From Chara braunii (Eukaryota; Streptophyta; Charophyceae; Charales; Characeae): a stretch of 64,000 nt of DNA. Made by a program: the position numbers and the translations under genes. The notes beneath the pieces are model-generated. The model did no database searches, had not been told where the DNA came from, and saw only the letters and a list, made by a program, of their open reading frames with translations. The stretch lies in NCBI GenBank assembly GCA_003427395.1, contig BFEA01000049.1:3121184-3185183 (forward strand). The letters are read 5' to 3'. This document shows, piece by piece, positions 1 to 10,340 of the stretch. Position 1 is the stretch's first letter; every line of letters begins with the position of its first letter.

Positions 1-538
1 GAAAAAAGGCTGCAAATAAAACGTCCGTGGAAGTTAGGGAGCTTCTTTCATTTCCCTCTTCTTTCTCCTCTTGTTTTCTCTCCTTTCTTTTTCCTTTCCG
101 GGTTCTAGATTTTCGTGTTGCGGGGCAGGGTCTCCGAAAAAACAGAACCCAGACGAGAATCCAGACGGACTCAGGGCAAAAAAAAAAAGGGAAAAAAAAT
201 CGGAACTGGGGCCAAAAAAAAGAAAGCTGTGTACAGCGTCACGAAAATCTATACGCGAAAAACAGATGCGTTCAGAACGCGAAGAGCGCAACCAGTTTTT
301 TTTTTTTTTTTCGTCCAAATGCAAAGCTAGCTTACTCCATCTGGATTCGAACTGCGGTCTGTATTTTGAATACTTCATAGGTAGGTGTGTACAGCGACCA
401 ATCAGGGGAGAGGTTCCTTTTGGCTGGGCTCTTTTCAAAGGCCAGAAACACAGGATAGCGGTGAGTGTGACCTTGCCCCGCGTCGGTCTGATTGCACTCT
501 CCCGTACAAAGATATATATAATGCGAGGCACAGGCCCT
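1..538. other. AT/polypurine-rich intergenic DNA, possible promoter-like motifs
   Basis: No gene is recognised. The stretch holds A- and T-runs (near 178-225 and 296-311). A CCAAT sequence lies at about 399-403 and a TATA-like run (GATATATATAATG) at about 510-522, a spacing that could suit a promoter, either of an LTR U3 or of the exon downstream. That reading is inference from two short motifs only. Confidence 0.3.
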
Positions 539-725
539 CGATATGCCCTACAGGGCCTATTTTCAACACGACCGAGGCCTACAGGCCATTTTGGGGTCAC
601 CACGCAACTGGGAAAATTCAGGCAGTTGCGCAGAGCCAGTTGGTTGGAAGCACCCAGGCCCAGGCTTCATGGCGTGTAACTGAGGCAGTTGGAAGCGCCC
701 AGGCCCAGGCTGCCTTTCACTGTAT
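539..725 (+). repeat. LTR-like GC-rich fragment
   Basis: The segment GGCAGTTGCGCA...CAGTTGGTTG...CCCAGGCCC near 620-665 also occurs, reverse complemented, at about 57700-57765 inside the LTR of element D, and in weaker form at about 12000 and 20395 inside other LTRs. It is therefore a scrap of the U3 part of this LTR superfamily. No primer site or internal region follows it. Confidence 0.5.
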
Positions 726-736
726 GCTATGTGACA

Positions 737-756
737 CCCGCGGCCTTGGCCGCGGG
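737..756. repeat. GC-rich perfect hairpin
   Basis: Nine-base arms CCCGCGGCC and GGCCGCGGG are separated by TT. A similar but imperfect run (CCGCGCGGCCTGGGCCGCGGG-like) lies at about 2716-2737, so the motif travels with the GC-rich LTR material. Confidence 0.6.
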
Positions 757-838
757 CATTGCGGCCGCTGCGGCCGATGAGGCCCAATCCGCGGCCTGTT
801 TTTTTAATATTTTTTTTTACCCCTAAAAATACTTATAA

Positions 839-1573
839 AAAAAAAAATGGGGGTGTAGGCTTGGAAAATCCTACACTCCACCTGCAGAAGGTAGTAACTA
901 TACTACCTCAGGAGGCTTTACTGTAAATGTCTTACAGTTAGCGTTTCACGGTCGCCACCTTCTTATGCATCATGCGACGCCAGGCGATGACCTCAATAAC
1001 CATCCTCATATTTTTGCCTGTATTTTACACAGACCCGGGCATTATATGGCACTCATTCGTGCAGCTGCCCAGTGGGAACTGTGGGATGGTGGGACGATGA
1101 GTCAGGTCATTTTCGACGTGAATGAATTTTTGCGAGCGTTGTCGAATCATACTTTATTCTGGATTACTGACCGACTCTCGTGTGACACCTGTCGGGACAG
1201 AGACGCGGTGCGCCTTGGCTGTGGAATGCATCATCTATGCCATAGCCATTATCAATCTATTGCGACTGCCGCCGCCTGTCCTGAAGGGTGTCCAACATTT
1301 CCTCATTGGACACATCCCTATCACCCAGATATACGTTGTCCCTATTGTGCCCAAGGACGCTATCAGAACTGTATGATGCCGCACTGTGATGAACGTCCTG
1401 CTGTGTTTTTGACATGTGGACAACATGTCCTCTGTCAGGACTGTTTTGATGGGATGGTTCGTGCTAGCCGTCCTGCAGAATGCTGTGCTGACGCAGCTCT
1501 CCTTGGGCATCCTTGTGAACATCCACATCATCCTCACCGTAGCTGTCCTATCTGCCGAGGTGGGGACAGGTAA
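839..1573 (+). CDS. Exon-like frame: Josephin-like protease half plus two RING-like zinc modules (partial)
   Basis: The frame is open from 839; the first ATG is at 965 (202 codons), but similarity to a papain-like fold starts upstream of it, so the true 5' end is probably an intron acceptor (CTGCAG at 881-886 is one candidate). Residues from about codon -18 to 66 resemble the second half of a Josephin-type deubiquitinase: a GGFTVNVL helix, then PGHYMAL with a candidate catalytic His (residue 26 from the ATG), then WELWDG with a candidate Asp (41). The catalytic Cys would be in an upstream exon, not seen. Next come two related modules: C73, C76, C86, H89, C92, H95, C125, C128 and C136, C141, C151, H154, C157, C160, C194, C197. 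Both share a C-x2-H-x2-C-x2-[HC] core and end in CPxC. If real, it would join ubiquitin cleavage with E3-like zinc binding. It could be a host gene fragment or TE cargo; gene status is uncertain. Confidence 0.5.
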   Translation, partial: KKKWGCRLGKSYTPPAEGSNYTTSGGFTVNVLQLAFHGRHLLMHHATPGDDLNNHPHIFACILHRPGHYMALIRAAAQWELWDGGTMSQVIFDVNEFLRALSNHTLFWITDRLSCDTCRDRDAVRLGCGMHHLCHSHYQSIATAAACPEGCPTFPHWTHPYHPDIRCPYCAQGRYQNCMMPHCDERPAVFLTCGQHVLCQDCFDGMVRASRPAECCADAALLGHPCEHPHHPHRSCPICRGGDR

Positions 1574-1651
1574 AGAAAAAAGAAGAAAAGAAAAAGAGAA
1601 AAAAAGAAAAAAAGAAAAAAAGAGAAAAAAAGAAAAAAAGAAAAAAAGATA
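1574..1651 (+). repeat. Polypurine (GA4-7)n tract
   Basis: A-rich tract with G spaced about every 6-8 bases directly after the stop codon at 1571-1573. A matching polypyrimidine run lies at about 1888-1945. Confidence 0.85.
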
Positions 1652-2206
1652 AAAGATGCGTTGATCTGTGGGATGTGTTATTTGCTTTGTGACAATTGGA
1701 TTATCTTTCTTTCCCTATCTTTCTTTCCCTGTCAGGTTTGGTTTCCTCCTCCTTTTCTTTACCTCTTTGCCTTTTGGCTGCGTGCAAGTGGGTCCTTGTG
1801 ACACACGGGGATGGGGGCAGCCAGCGCTCAACCTGTCATCCACGTGGCTGTCCTTGTACGTAAGAGGTTATGAACAGGTGGAGCTTTCCTTACCTCTTCT
1901 CTTTCCCTTTTTTCCTTTTCCTTTTTTTCTTTTCCCTTTTTTTCGCTTCTGCGCTCTGATTCACAATGTGACAATATATTTTTTTAGAATCCAACTTTGT
2001 TTACGAGTTTTAAAAAATCAAAAAAGTCGATTTAAATTAAAAAAAAAAAAAACAGGAATTTTTTTCTGTCATTTTTTATCATGAGATATATGGTCTTTGA
2101 GTTGGCCTGTATTTTTTTAAGAAATGAATTTCTTTTTTTTGCAGGGGAAATGAGGTGTTAAAAAAAAATAGAGATGCAAAATTTGAAAACAAATAAACAA
2201 AAAAAG
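1652..2206. other. T-rich intergenic DNA, no gene seen
   Basis: Contains pyrimidine runs (TTTCTTTCCC near 1705-1730 and about 1888-1945) and A/T runs. No coding frame with recognisable content on either strand. Confidence 0.5.
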
Positions 2207-2238
2207 AGTTTGATTGATTGATTGATTGATTGATATGA

Positions 2239-2276
<38 letters not shown>

Positions 2277-2378
2277 ATGATTTGATTGATTGATTGAGTT
2301 TGAGTGTGTGTGTGTGATGTGTGTGTGTGTGTGTGTGATGTGTGTGTGTGTGTGATGTGTGTGTGTGTGTGTTGTGTG

Positions 2379-2425
<47 letters not shown>

Positions 2426-2489
2426 ACGGGGAGGGGAGGGAGGACCCCTCCCCCACCAATCAATCAATGAATCAATCAATCAACCAATT

Positions 2490-2524
<35 letters not shown>

Positions 2525-2528
2525 TAAA
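2207..2528. repeat. Simple-repeat hairpin: (GATT)n - (GT)n - (AATC)n
   Basis: About 90 bp of GATT/TTGA repeats (2207-2300) is followed by about 120 bp of near-pure GT repeat (2304-2422) and then about 70 bp of the complementary AATC repeat (2456-2528). The two tetranucleotide arrays are inverted copies, so the block could fold into a long hairpin with an alternating GT (Z-DNA-prone) loop. A short G-rich/C-rich hairpin (GGGGAGGG...CCCCTCCCC) sits at about 2429-2452. Confidence 0.85.
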
Positions 2529-2639
2529 AAAAACAGTCAATCAATGATTTTTTTTTTCTAGTTTTTTAATTATTTATTGCACTCCCGAAAAACACCCCCC
2601 CCCAAAAAAAAAAAAAATTCTTATTTTTTCTTGCGTAAT

Positions 2640-2800
2640 CCTTTAGAGGACTTTGTGCGCAGGCCGCGCGCGTCAGCTGACTTCCCGCGCGTGCCCCCGC
2701 TAGGCCGTGGCGTGGCCGCGCGGCCTGGGCCGCGGGCCCGCAGCCGGTCTCCTCGGTGGCCATCGAGGCCGCAGGATCTGCGGCCGACGGGGCCACGTAA
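2640..2800. other. CpG-dense GC-rich block
   Basis: A sharply GC-rich, CpG-rich stretch within AT-rich surroundings, with GCGGCC-type motifs like those at 737-780. Probably the U3 part of a degraded LTR; no coding content is recognised. Confidence 0.4.
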
Positions 2801-3984
2801 ACTGTATGTAACTGAGGCAGGCCCTGGGCCGGATACACAACTAAAAGGGCCTTTACCCGATTCAGCCCCTGTTCGAAGAAAGCAGCATAATGGGGTACCT
2901 CGTCCAGAGCCCAATTCGTGAAAGCAGATCGAAAGACATGTTCTCTGGGTCAAAGGTCACATCTAAACTAAAGAAAGAGACATTGGCAAAGGTCACGGTT
3001 GTGCCCTGGACGAACAGTTGCAAAATCTAAGTATCTGGGTCACATCTGTTCATCCAGGAGGTATGCCAGTCATGTCTGTTCACGCAGAGATGTGTCTGTA
3101 CGTGCAGTCAAATGTGTCTCTTCGTGCAGTAAAGGTGTCTGTTCGTGCAAAAAGATGCGTCTGTCTAAAAGAAAGTCAAAGGGTTCAGTCACAGTTCGGA
3201 TTCAAGTCAAAAGGGAAGTCTAGGTTCAAGTTAGGAGTCCGAAATCAAGACCTGGAGGCCGCAGCAGCAGTGACCCTTGAAGGAAAAAGGTCTGGGACAC
3301 ATACACAGAGGCTGGAACTGGGAAGGGACCCAAGACAGACAGGATTCAGCCCTCGTTTGAGGAGGCCAGCACTATAAGAAACAAGGCTGCCTCCTCCCAC
3401 GACAGATTTTCCACTGGCATTGATGCATGGAAGTGCTGCGGCACTTGTGCGCTAGCTGGCTGGACAGGCGCTGGCTGAAGTAGAGCTGCGCCAGGAAGAA
3501 GGGAGGCTGGGCGCTGGCTGCAGGGAAGCCATAGCTGCGCCAGCCCATGTTAGTAATAGAGGGTTAGTCAGTAGGACATCAGTGAGTGGCATTCAGAGTA
3601 GATCTTCGTAGGTGGGAGTGTGCATGCTAAGTGAAGAGAGAGAACCAAGATACAGTTCTAGAGAGAGAGGGAGAGAGAAGACAGCGAGCAAACCTGGATA
3701 TGGTGGACACTAACCTGTTGCACCACATTTGAGATTTGTAGGAGGACGCTGGTAGAGCCAGGTCCCACGCTGTTATTGGATGAAGGAGACTTACCTCTGG
3801 CCGGTGCTGAACTCTCGAACTCACGATACTCTTTGTATTCAATGACGTTGATAATATAAGCTGCGCTACTGGTTCTTATCTCATCTCAATCTGGTTTTGT
3901 GTGAGACCACTTTGTACGTGTGATGACATGTATGCATGCGGTGTAATGCTCTCAAGCAAGCTGTGAACAGTCAGGTTCCTTGCA
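2801..3984 (+). repeat. 5' LTR of element A (left edge unresolved)
   Basis: The right end (CCTTGCA, ending 3984) is followed four bases later by a primer-binding site, and the same CCTTGCA end is seen in the LTRs at 11841-12913 and 20255-21236. A TATA-like TATAAGA lies at about 3374. The left edge cannot be fixed because the sequence does not align clearly to the 3' LTR of the same element. GTAACTGAGGCAG at about 2806 also occurs at about 676. Confidence 0.5.
3046..3165 (+). repeat. Minisatellite, about 22-bp unit, in 5' LTR region
   Basis: About five imperfect copies of a GTGTCTGTTCGTGCA-type unit (CGTGCAG or CGTGCAA recurring). It may act as a tandem enhancer in the U3 region, which is inference. 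Confidence 0.55.
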
Positions 3985-3988
3985 ATTC

Positions 3989-4000
3989 TGGTATCGGAGC
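3989..4000 (+). other. Primer-binding site of element A
   Basis: TGGTATCGGAGC, four bases after the LTR end. It matches the initiator-Met tRNA complement used by plant LTR elements (TGGTATCAGAGC) except G for A at position 8. Elements B and C show the same variant. Confidence 0.8.
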
Positions 4001-4890
4001 AGATACTTGTTGTACTCACTGCGCTGGCATGAGTAAGGCGGGCGAGAAGAAGGAGAGACCGCCGGCTTGATTGACTGTGCTGGCGATGGTGGAAGAAGTG
4101 GTGGACAGGGATATGGGAGAGGAGTAGGCCGAAGAGGAAGGGGCTGAAGGTTACTTACCTGGAGCTTGCAGTGCGGAGCAACGAGGAGCCTTCATCAACG
4201 ATCGCTGCCAAAGAGAGAAGCACCCTTTACCCCTTACCTGGCTGCATGTGTGTGTGTGCTTCTTCTCCTTATCCTCTCTGGGGTCGCTGCTGCTGCTGTC
4301 AAATCCGTCATAGGGTCTAGAGTCTGGATGGCTGGAGTCAAAGGAACTTGTCATGTTGGAGTTTGGAGTGACCAGAGGATCAGAGTCCTTCTCTTCTCCA
4401 ACCCTCTAGTCTGGAGTCTGCGCTATAGCCAAGATAGGAGTACAGTAGTTGTCAAATCAGATACAATAAGGTATCGAGTTTAATCAAACTGGGTAAGGAT
4501 AAGCATGATTGAAGTGAGACCCAGATATCTGATTAAGTGATTACTCCAGTGCCTACCTGCGCAAGAGGACAACAAACAGGGTTAGTATAAGGAGGTAAAA
4601 AGAAAAAAAAAGCAATACATATAAGGAAGTGAAAAAGTTCCAACCACCCTGTGAACCGCAGAAAGCATCAAGCGGACCTTGGACATGTAGCATTGTTCTG
4701 ATCAGTTCGACATTTGGATCTGAAGGCAAGCAGCAGGGAAGAGAAAAAGAGAAAAGGTATATTACTATGTTTAAGTTTGAAATTCGTTATTATTGAGACA
4801 GTGACACCTAGAATTCAAAAAAAAAAAAAAAACAGGCCAAGCAAAGTATTCTAGTCCATCCACATCTACGAATAGTAAGTTGAGACTCAG
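4001..4890 (+). other. Untranslated leader of element A
   Basis: No conserved coding content between the primer site and the gag frame. A short GT-rich run is at about 4246-4258 and A-runs at about 4595-4611 and 4818-4833. Confidence 0.5.
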
Positions 4891-7104
4891 TTGGGAGGCC
4901 TACCTGGTAGGACCTGCGGAGGGTACCCTGTGCTAAATCCCATCATGGTGGACGATCTCCCTATGCAGGGTTTGATGGCCCTTTCCATATTGTTGCGCCC
5001 GCTCTTCCGAGTGATGTTTCCCCTGGGCTTCGGGAGGGTAAGCACCTCCCGCATGATGATGCGTTCAGGAGCAGTGAAGCCAGGGCCCACACCTGCTGAG
5101 CAGGCTGAGATAGACAACCGGCAGGCAGAAAAGAAAAAGGAAAGAGAAGGAAGAAAGAAAAAGAAAGAAGAAGAATTGAAGAAGAAGGCTCAGATGGAAG
5201 AAGAAGAATTAAAGAAGTTGAAAGAGAAGTTGGACCAGGAAATAAAGGAAGAATTGCAGACTATTGAAGAAGAAGAAGAGTCTGAGGAAGGCGGAGAAAG
5301 ACTTGTCAGGCGGCATGCAGGTGAAACCAACCAAACAGCGGGAGAACTTGACGTCAAACCGCTGGACTGGTACGATAAGTATGCCTACTCCAGTGATGGA
5401 CCCAAGGAAACAGAAGAAGAAAGGGATATATTTGTTGCACGACTGGCGACTGTGACAGATCAAAAGGAGAGAGAACTCATGATTGAAGAAAAACGCGCCG
5501 AGCTGCACAACAAATTGTTGGCAGCAAAGCGACAACAAATTGTTGGCAGCAAAGCGTAAAGAGCTTGATGATAGAAAGAAATTACAGGCAGAGGGAGCGA
5601 GATTACATAGCGAGCTGCAAACACAAAAAGATAAACAGGCAGCCACCGAAGAGAAACTTGCTCTCTTGACCGAAACGGTTCTCCATACCAAGCAAGAAGT
5701 TCAATCAACCGGACTCTACAAAAGGTTGAAGGTAATCAACATGAATTTGAAAATGTATGAAACACCTTTCTGCAGAAATCCGCCAAAGACGTAGATCTGC
5801 ATATCCAGTTCTACATCAAGAAATTGGATGATCACATCACCCGAACCTTCACTCCGGCTGTGATTGAGAGGATAGTGCAGGGCAGTGGCGGAGGAGGAGG
5901 CGGTGATGGAGACGGGGATGGAGGCGATGGAGATAAAAAAGGAAAGGGAGTACGACGAGAAGAAGGAGCGGGGCCTCGTAACAAAATTAAGGTTAAAATT
6001 CCATGGACCTACACAGGCAAGAAAGAGGAAAGTGTCTTGCACTGGATGGCGGCAGTAGAGTCCTATGTCTATGGACAGCGGATTCCGTATTGGGATAGAG
6101 TTCTGATGGCCACTTCGTGTATGGCCGACGACGCGATGAGCTTCGCCATCTCATTACAAAAGGAAGCGGGTTGTAGTTCGATGGTGGAATTCTCCCAACA
6201 AACCCGTATTGAAGACTTTCTCAAAGCCGTCAGAGAAAGGTTCGAAGACAAAAACTTAGCCCGAAGAACAGAATTACTAATCTTGAACCTTCCCAACAGA
6301 AAATGGAAGAGTACTTCGGCACTAAAGCCAACCATGGATGAATTACTACAATACAGTGAACATGGCTTGACCCCGGCTCAAATCTTGAATAGCTTTGCAC
6401 GCACCCTACCTGACCCCGTCCGAACTCAGTTGTATCCCCGTACCAAAGAGGAGGGGATGACATATGAGAAATTAAGTAAGATTGCGTTAGACCATGCAGA
6501 GTTCTTGGTTGAGGCCAACTATTGCCATTATTGGAAAGATCTACAAGCAGGCAAGAGATGGCAAAACCGCACTATCTCAGGGTCAATATCTGGGAAAGAC
6601 AACCTCCTTCTAACCTTTGAAGAAGGAGGTGTCGAATCACTTTCTTGGGACCAGATAGACTATGGTTTCGAGGAAGGACCCAACAGGTTTGTAACTCAGG
6701 AGGGGAGTTACGCAGCCGTTGCAGCCCGCGGGGGAGGGTGACAAGGAAGAGGATGTGGCCGAGGAAGAGGAGGCCGCGGACGTGGTGGAAGAGGACCCGA
6801 TACCCAGAGGGGTGGTGGCGAAGGTAACTACTACGCGGGAGGAAGGGGCAATGGTCCCTCGCAAGGTGGCCGTGGTTACAATTCTGCCTAGGGAAGAGGA
6901 AGAGGCACGTGGTATAACAAATGGGATAAGCCATACCCACCTCATCCAAGTCTACCCGAAGGGGAACCTTGGAAGAAATTGGGCACTACAGAAAAAGTTT
7001 GACAAGAAAGGAAAGCCACTGACCAGTGCCTGAAATGTGGGGACCCCGACCACATTGTTCCTTACTGTCCTGACTACAGGATAACAAAAGGGAACAACCA
7101 GTAG
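4891..7104 (+). pseudogene. gag: Element A gag (broken)
   Basis: Nucleocapsid/capsid polyprotein of a Ty3/gypsy element, which would assemble the cytoplasmic particle. In order: a Glu/Lys-rich coiled-coil-like N-terminus (about 5100-5290), a Gly/Asp-rich linker (about 5885-5930), a capsid-like region (about 6000-6550), an RG-rich box (about 6730-6910) and a zinc knuckle (7027-7068; C-x2-C-x4-H-x4-C, CLKCGDPDHIVPYC). Damage: an exact 25-bp tandem duplication at 5508-5557 shifts the frame; the frame shifts back near 5795; in-frame stops lie at 6739, 6889 and 7000, before the zinc knuckle. Capsid identity rests on size, position and context, the knuckle on motif. Confidence 0.85.
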
Positions 7105-7223
7105 AGGTCTCAGTTGCCTCTACCGGGACTTCGGGTGTTGAAAAACAAGAATCCTGCCATTCGAAGATCCCACTGGCAGAAACTGAAGAGAAAGACAGTC
7201 CCCATTTAGTACACTGTCCAGAG

Positions 7224-10200
7224 GTGGCAAGCGTATGCATCTCTCTAGATGGATCCCTCGCTGGCGTGGGTGATGAGTTGGCCGTTCGTCACCAAGCCTG
7301 GACTGAAATGAAAAGAAAAAGAGGACAGTTAATAATTGCAGATCTTGAAATTAATAATATAAGGGTAGGAGGAATGATAGATACTAGTTCCACACGCAGC
7401 TATGTAAGTAAGAAAGGTTTGTAAAAGTTGCGACTCGAGCTAAAGGTTAAGCAATTAGATGAGCCCGTAACAAGTAAGTTAGCTAACAGTACAGTAACAG
7501 TGATGGATAAGTATGTTGAAGGGGTCAAGCTATACTTCCGGCTCGAAGCAGAGGGGAAGGTGGACCGTGTTCTCCACTCTCTGACTCTCTTGGTGGAAGA
7601 TAATCTTGCTTTTCACATTCCCTTAGGCATGGATTGGGGTGAAGTTGCAAATGCGGATATAAAGATGCGGGACCATGAGTGTTGGTTTCCTAGTCCGCAA
7701 GGTGGAAAGAAGAAAATCCGCTTATATCATGAATCCGAAAAAGAAAGCAGCTTAGCCCATTGTTGCATGAGTGCCCCGGCGTTCGCCGGCCATGTGAAAA
7801 AGTAAAATCTGTATGATCAAGTTTTCGTTGCATATGTGCGCCCAGTGAAAGAGGGTGAAGCTAAGGAAGAGGCAAAATCCCCTGAGATTGAAAGAATCTT
7901 GAAAGAGTTCGCAGACGTGGCAGAGTCCCCAAGCGGTGTGGTAGAACGACCAATCAAACATCGCATTGAAATCCTACCAGGAAGTTCAATGCCTAAGGGG
8001 CCTATCTATAGGATGTCACCAAAAGAATTGGATGAACTGCGAACCCAGTTTGATGAGTTGTTGGCAAATGGGTGGATAAGACCTAGCTCCTCGCCCTATG
8101 GTGCGCCTGTATTATTCGTCCCAAAGAAAGATGGCGGCGTACGCATGTGTATAGATTATAGAAGGCGAAATGACATAACCATTGAAAATGCTGAGCCATT
8201 ACCCAGAATCGATGATTTGTTGGATCGAGTGCAAGGTAGCAAGTACTTCACTAAAATTGACTTGGATCGAGTGCAAGGTAGCAAGTACTTCACTAAAATT
8301 GATCTGAAGTCTGGCTACCATCAGATTGAGGAAGAGCCAGAAGACCAACATAAGACTGCCTTTCGAACAAGTTACGGGCACTATGAGTTCGTGGTACTGC
8401 CCTTTGGTCTTACGAATGCACCTGCAACTTTCCAAAGAACGATGAATGAGCTTTTTCGTGAATGGCTTGATAAATTTGTAGTTATATATCTCGATGATAT
8501 TCTAATTTTTAGTAAAGATTAAAAGAACATTGCGAGCACCTTCGACTTGTGCTAAATAAGTTGCGTGAAGCAAAATTGAAGTTAAACCCAAAGAAGTGTG
8601 ATTGGGCTAAGCGTCAGGTTTTGTATTTGGGGCATGTGCTTGATGGTGATGGTATCAAACCGAAAGATTCAAAAATTGCAGCAATAGAGATTGGCCAAAC
8701 TCCCGCACTTTGACTGAGTTGCGGTCGTTCCTTGGGCTAGCCAACTATTATCGGAAGTTTGTCAAACACTTCACGATAATTGTTGCACCCCTTCGCAGAT
8801 TGCTTAAGAAAGAAACCATCTGGAAATGGGATCCAGATTGCATGGCTTCGTTCAAACGCCTAAAGAAGTGTCTGATTAACTACCCGGTTTTGAAGGTTGC
8901 AGATCCTTCTTTGCCCTTTGTTGTCACAATCGATTCCAGTCAGTACGGGATAAGTGTTGTACTCCAACAAGATGATGGAAATGGATACAGACCTGTAGAG
9001 TTTATGTCACCCCGATTGCCTAATGAGAAGATCGCCGCTTCTACATACGAATGGGAGTTGTATGCTCTTAGAGAAACTCTTGATCATTGGTGACACTATC
9101 TCCTAGGGAGACACTTCAAACTGTACTCAGATCACGAGACACTTCGCTGGCTCAAAACCCAAGTGCGCATGACACCTAAGTTGACTAGGTGGGCCGCTGA
9201 AATTGACCAATATGACTTTGAGTTGAAGCAAGTCAAGGGTAAGTATAACGTTGTTGCTGACGCATTGAGTCGAAGATCTGATTTTTTCGGTGCTGTTGTA
9301 ACATATTTAGATATGGGCACCGATTTACAAGATAAAATTAGAGATGCATATTCCACAGATCGTGTCTATGGTGCTATGATCAAACGTGTGCAAGAAGCGC
9401 CACAAGAGTTTCCTAATTACCGAGTAACACAAGGACTGTTGTTTGAGCAAACAGACGTGCATGACAGGCTTTGCATTCCAAATGTGGAAGAGATCAAAAG
9501 CTTGATCTTAGGGGAATGCCGTGATACTGCAGGTCATTTCGGCTGGAAAAAGACTTATGCAGGTCTATTGCGTTCCTATACATGGCCTCGCATGAAAGCT
9601 GATTGCATTGCATACGTGCAAGGTTGCTTAGTCTGCCAAAGAAATAAGAGCACAACGCAACCTCCCCTTGGATTACTAAAGCCCTTGCCAATTCCAACAG
9701 GTCCAGGAGACTCTGTATCCATTGACTTTATGGATACTAAGGTAAAAAGCAGGAACGAAAAGACGCAAGTTATGGTCATTGTTGACCGATTTAATAAATA
9801 TGCTGTATTTGTAGCATTACCAGCGGAAGCTAAGACTGAATTAATGATCCGGGAGTTCTTTAACCATTGGGTGAAGGATTATGGACATCCCTTAACGATT
9901 GTGAGTGATAGACATTCACGTTTCACAAGTGAACAATGGCAGCAACTTATGAATGTCTATGGCTCCAAGTTGACCATGTCATCAGGTAGACACCCTGAGA
10001 CAAACGGCCAGACTGAGCAAATAAACAAAGTTTTGCGGCAAACATTGCGCATGTACATCCATCCCGATCAGATTGACTGGGATGAACATTTGCCCAAAGT
10101 TGCTAGTGCCTATAACAATTCTGTTCACCTATCTACATGCAGAACTCCGATGGAACTGCATCTGGGATGGCGACCACGCAGACCCATTGATCGTTTGAAT

Positions 10201-10340
10201 CCCGATAAAGTACATAAGCTTCCTCTAGGAACAAGTGAATTTGCAATACAGTATTAGAAAGATATTGAAAGGGTAAAGGAAAATATAGTAAGGGCACAAC
10301 ATCAAATGATAGAACAGGTAAACAAGCATCGACGACCACG
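7224..10340 (+). pseudogene. pol: Element A pol: protease, RT, RNase H, first integrase (broken)
   Basis: Ty3/gypsy polyprotein. Protease (about 7330-7440) carries DTSST where the active site is normally D[ST]G[AS], so the Gly is lost. RT (about 7960-8520) has the [11 protein letters not shown] region, LPFGLTNAP and YLDDILIF. RNase H lies at about 8890-9180. Integrase (about 9500-10250) has the acidic residues of SIDFMD, VSDRHSRF and TNGQTEQ; the zinc region reads CRDTAGH, with the first His replaced. Damage: stops at 7422, 7803 and 9091; frameshifts near 8519 and 8688; an exact 42-bp tandem duplication (8220-8303) repeats 14 residues in RT motif A. The frame stops at 10255 before the usual C-terminal integrase domain. 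Confidence 0.9.

Noticed and set aside
2079-2479. His/Thr-repeat frames on the minus strand
   Set aside because: Direct products of the GT and GATT simple repeats.
7224-7805. Active retropepsin in element A
   Set aside because: The active-site Gly is replaced (DTSST) and stops lie at 7422 and 7803.
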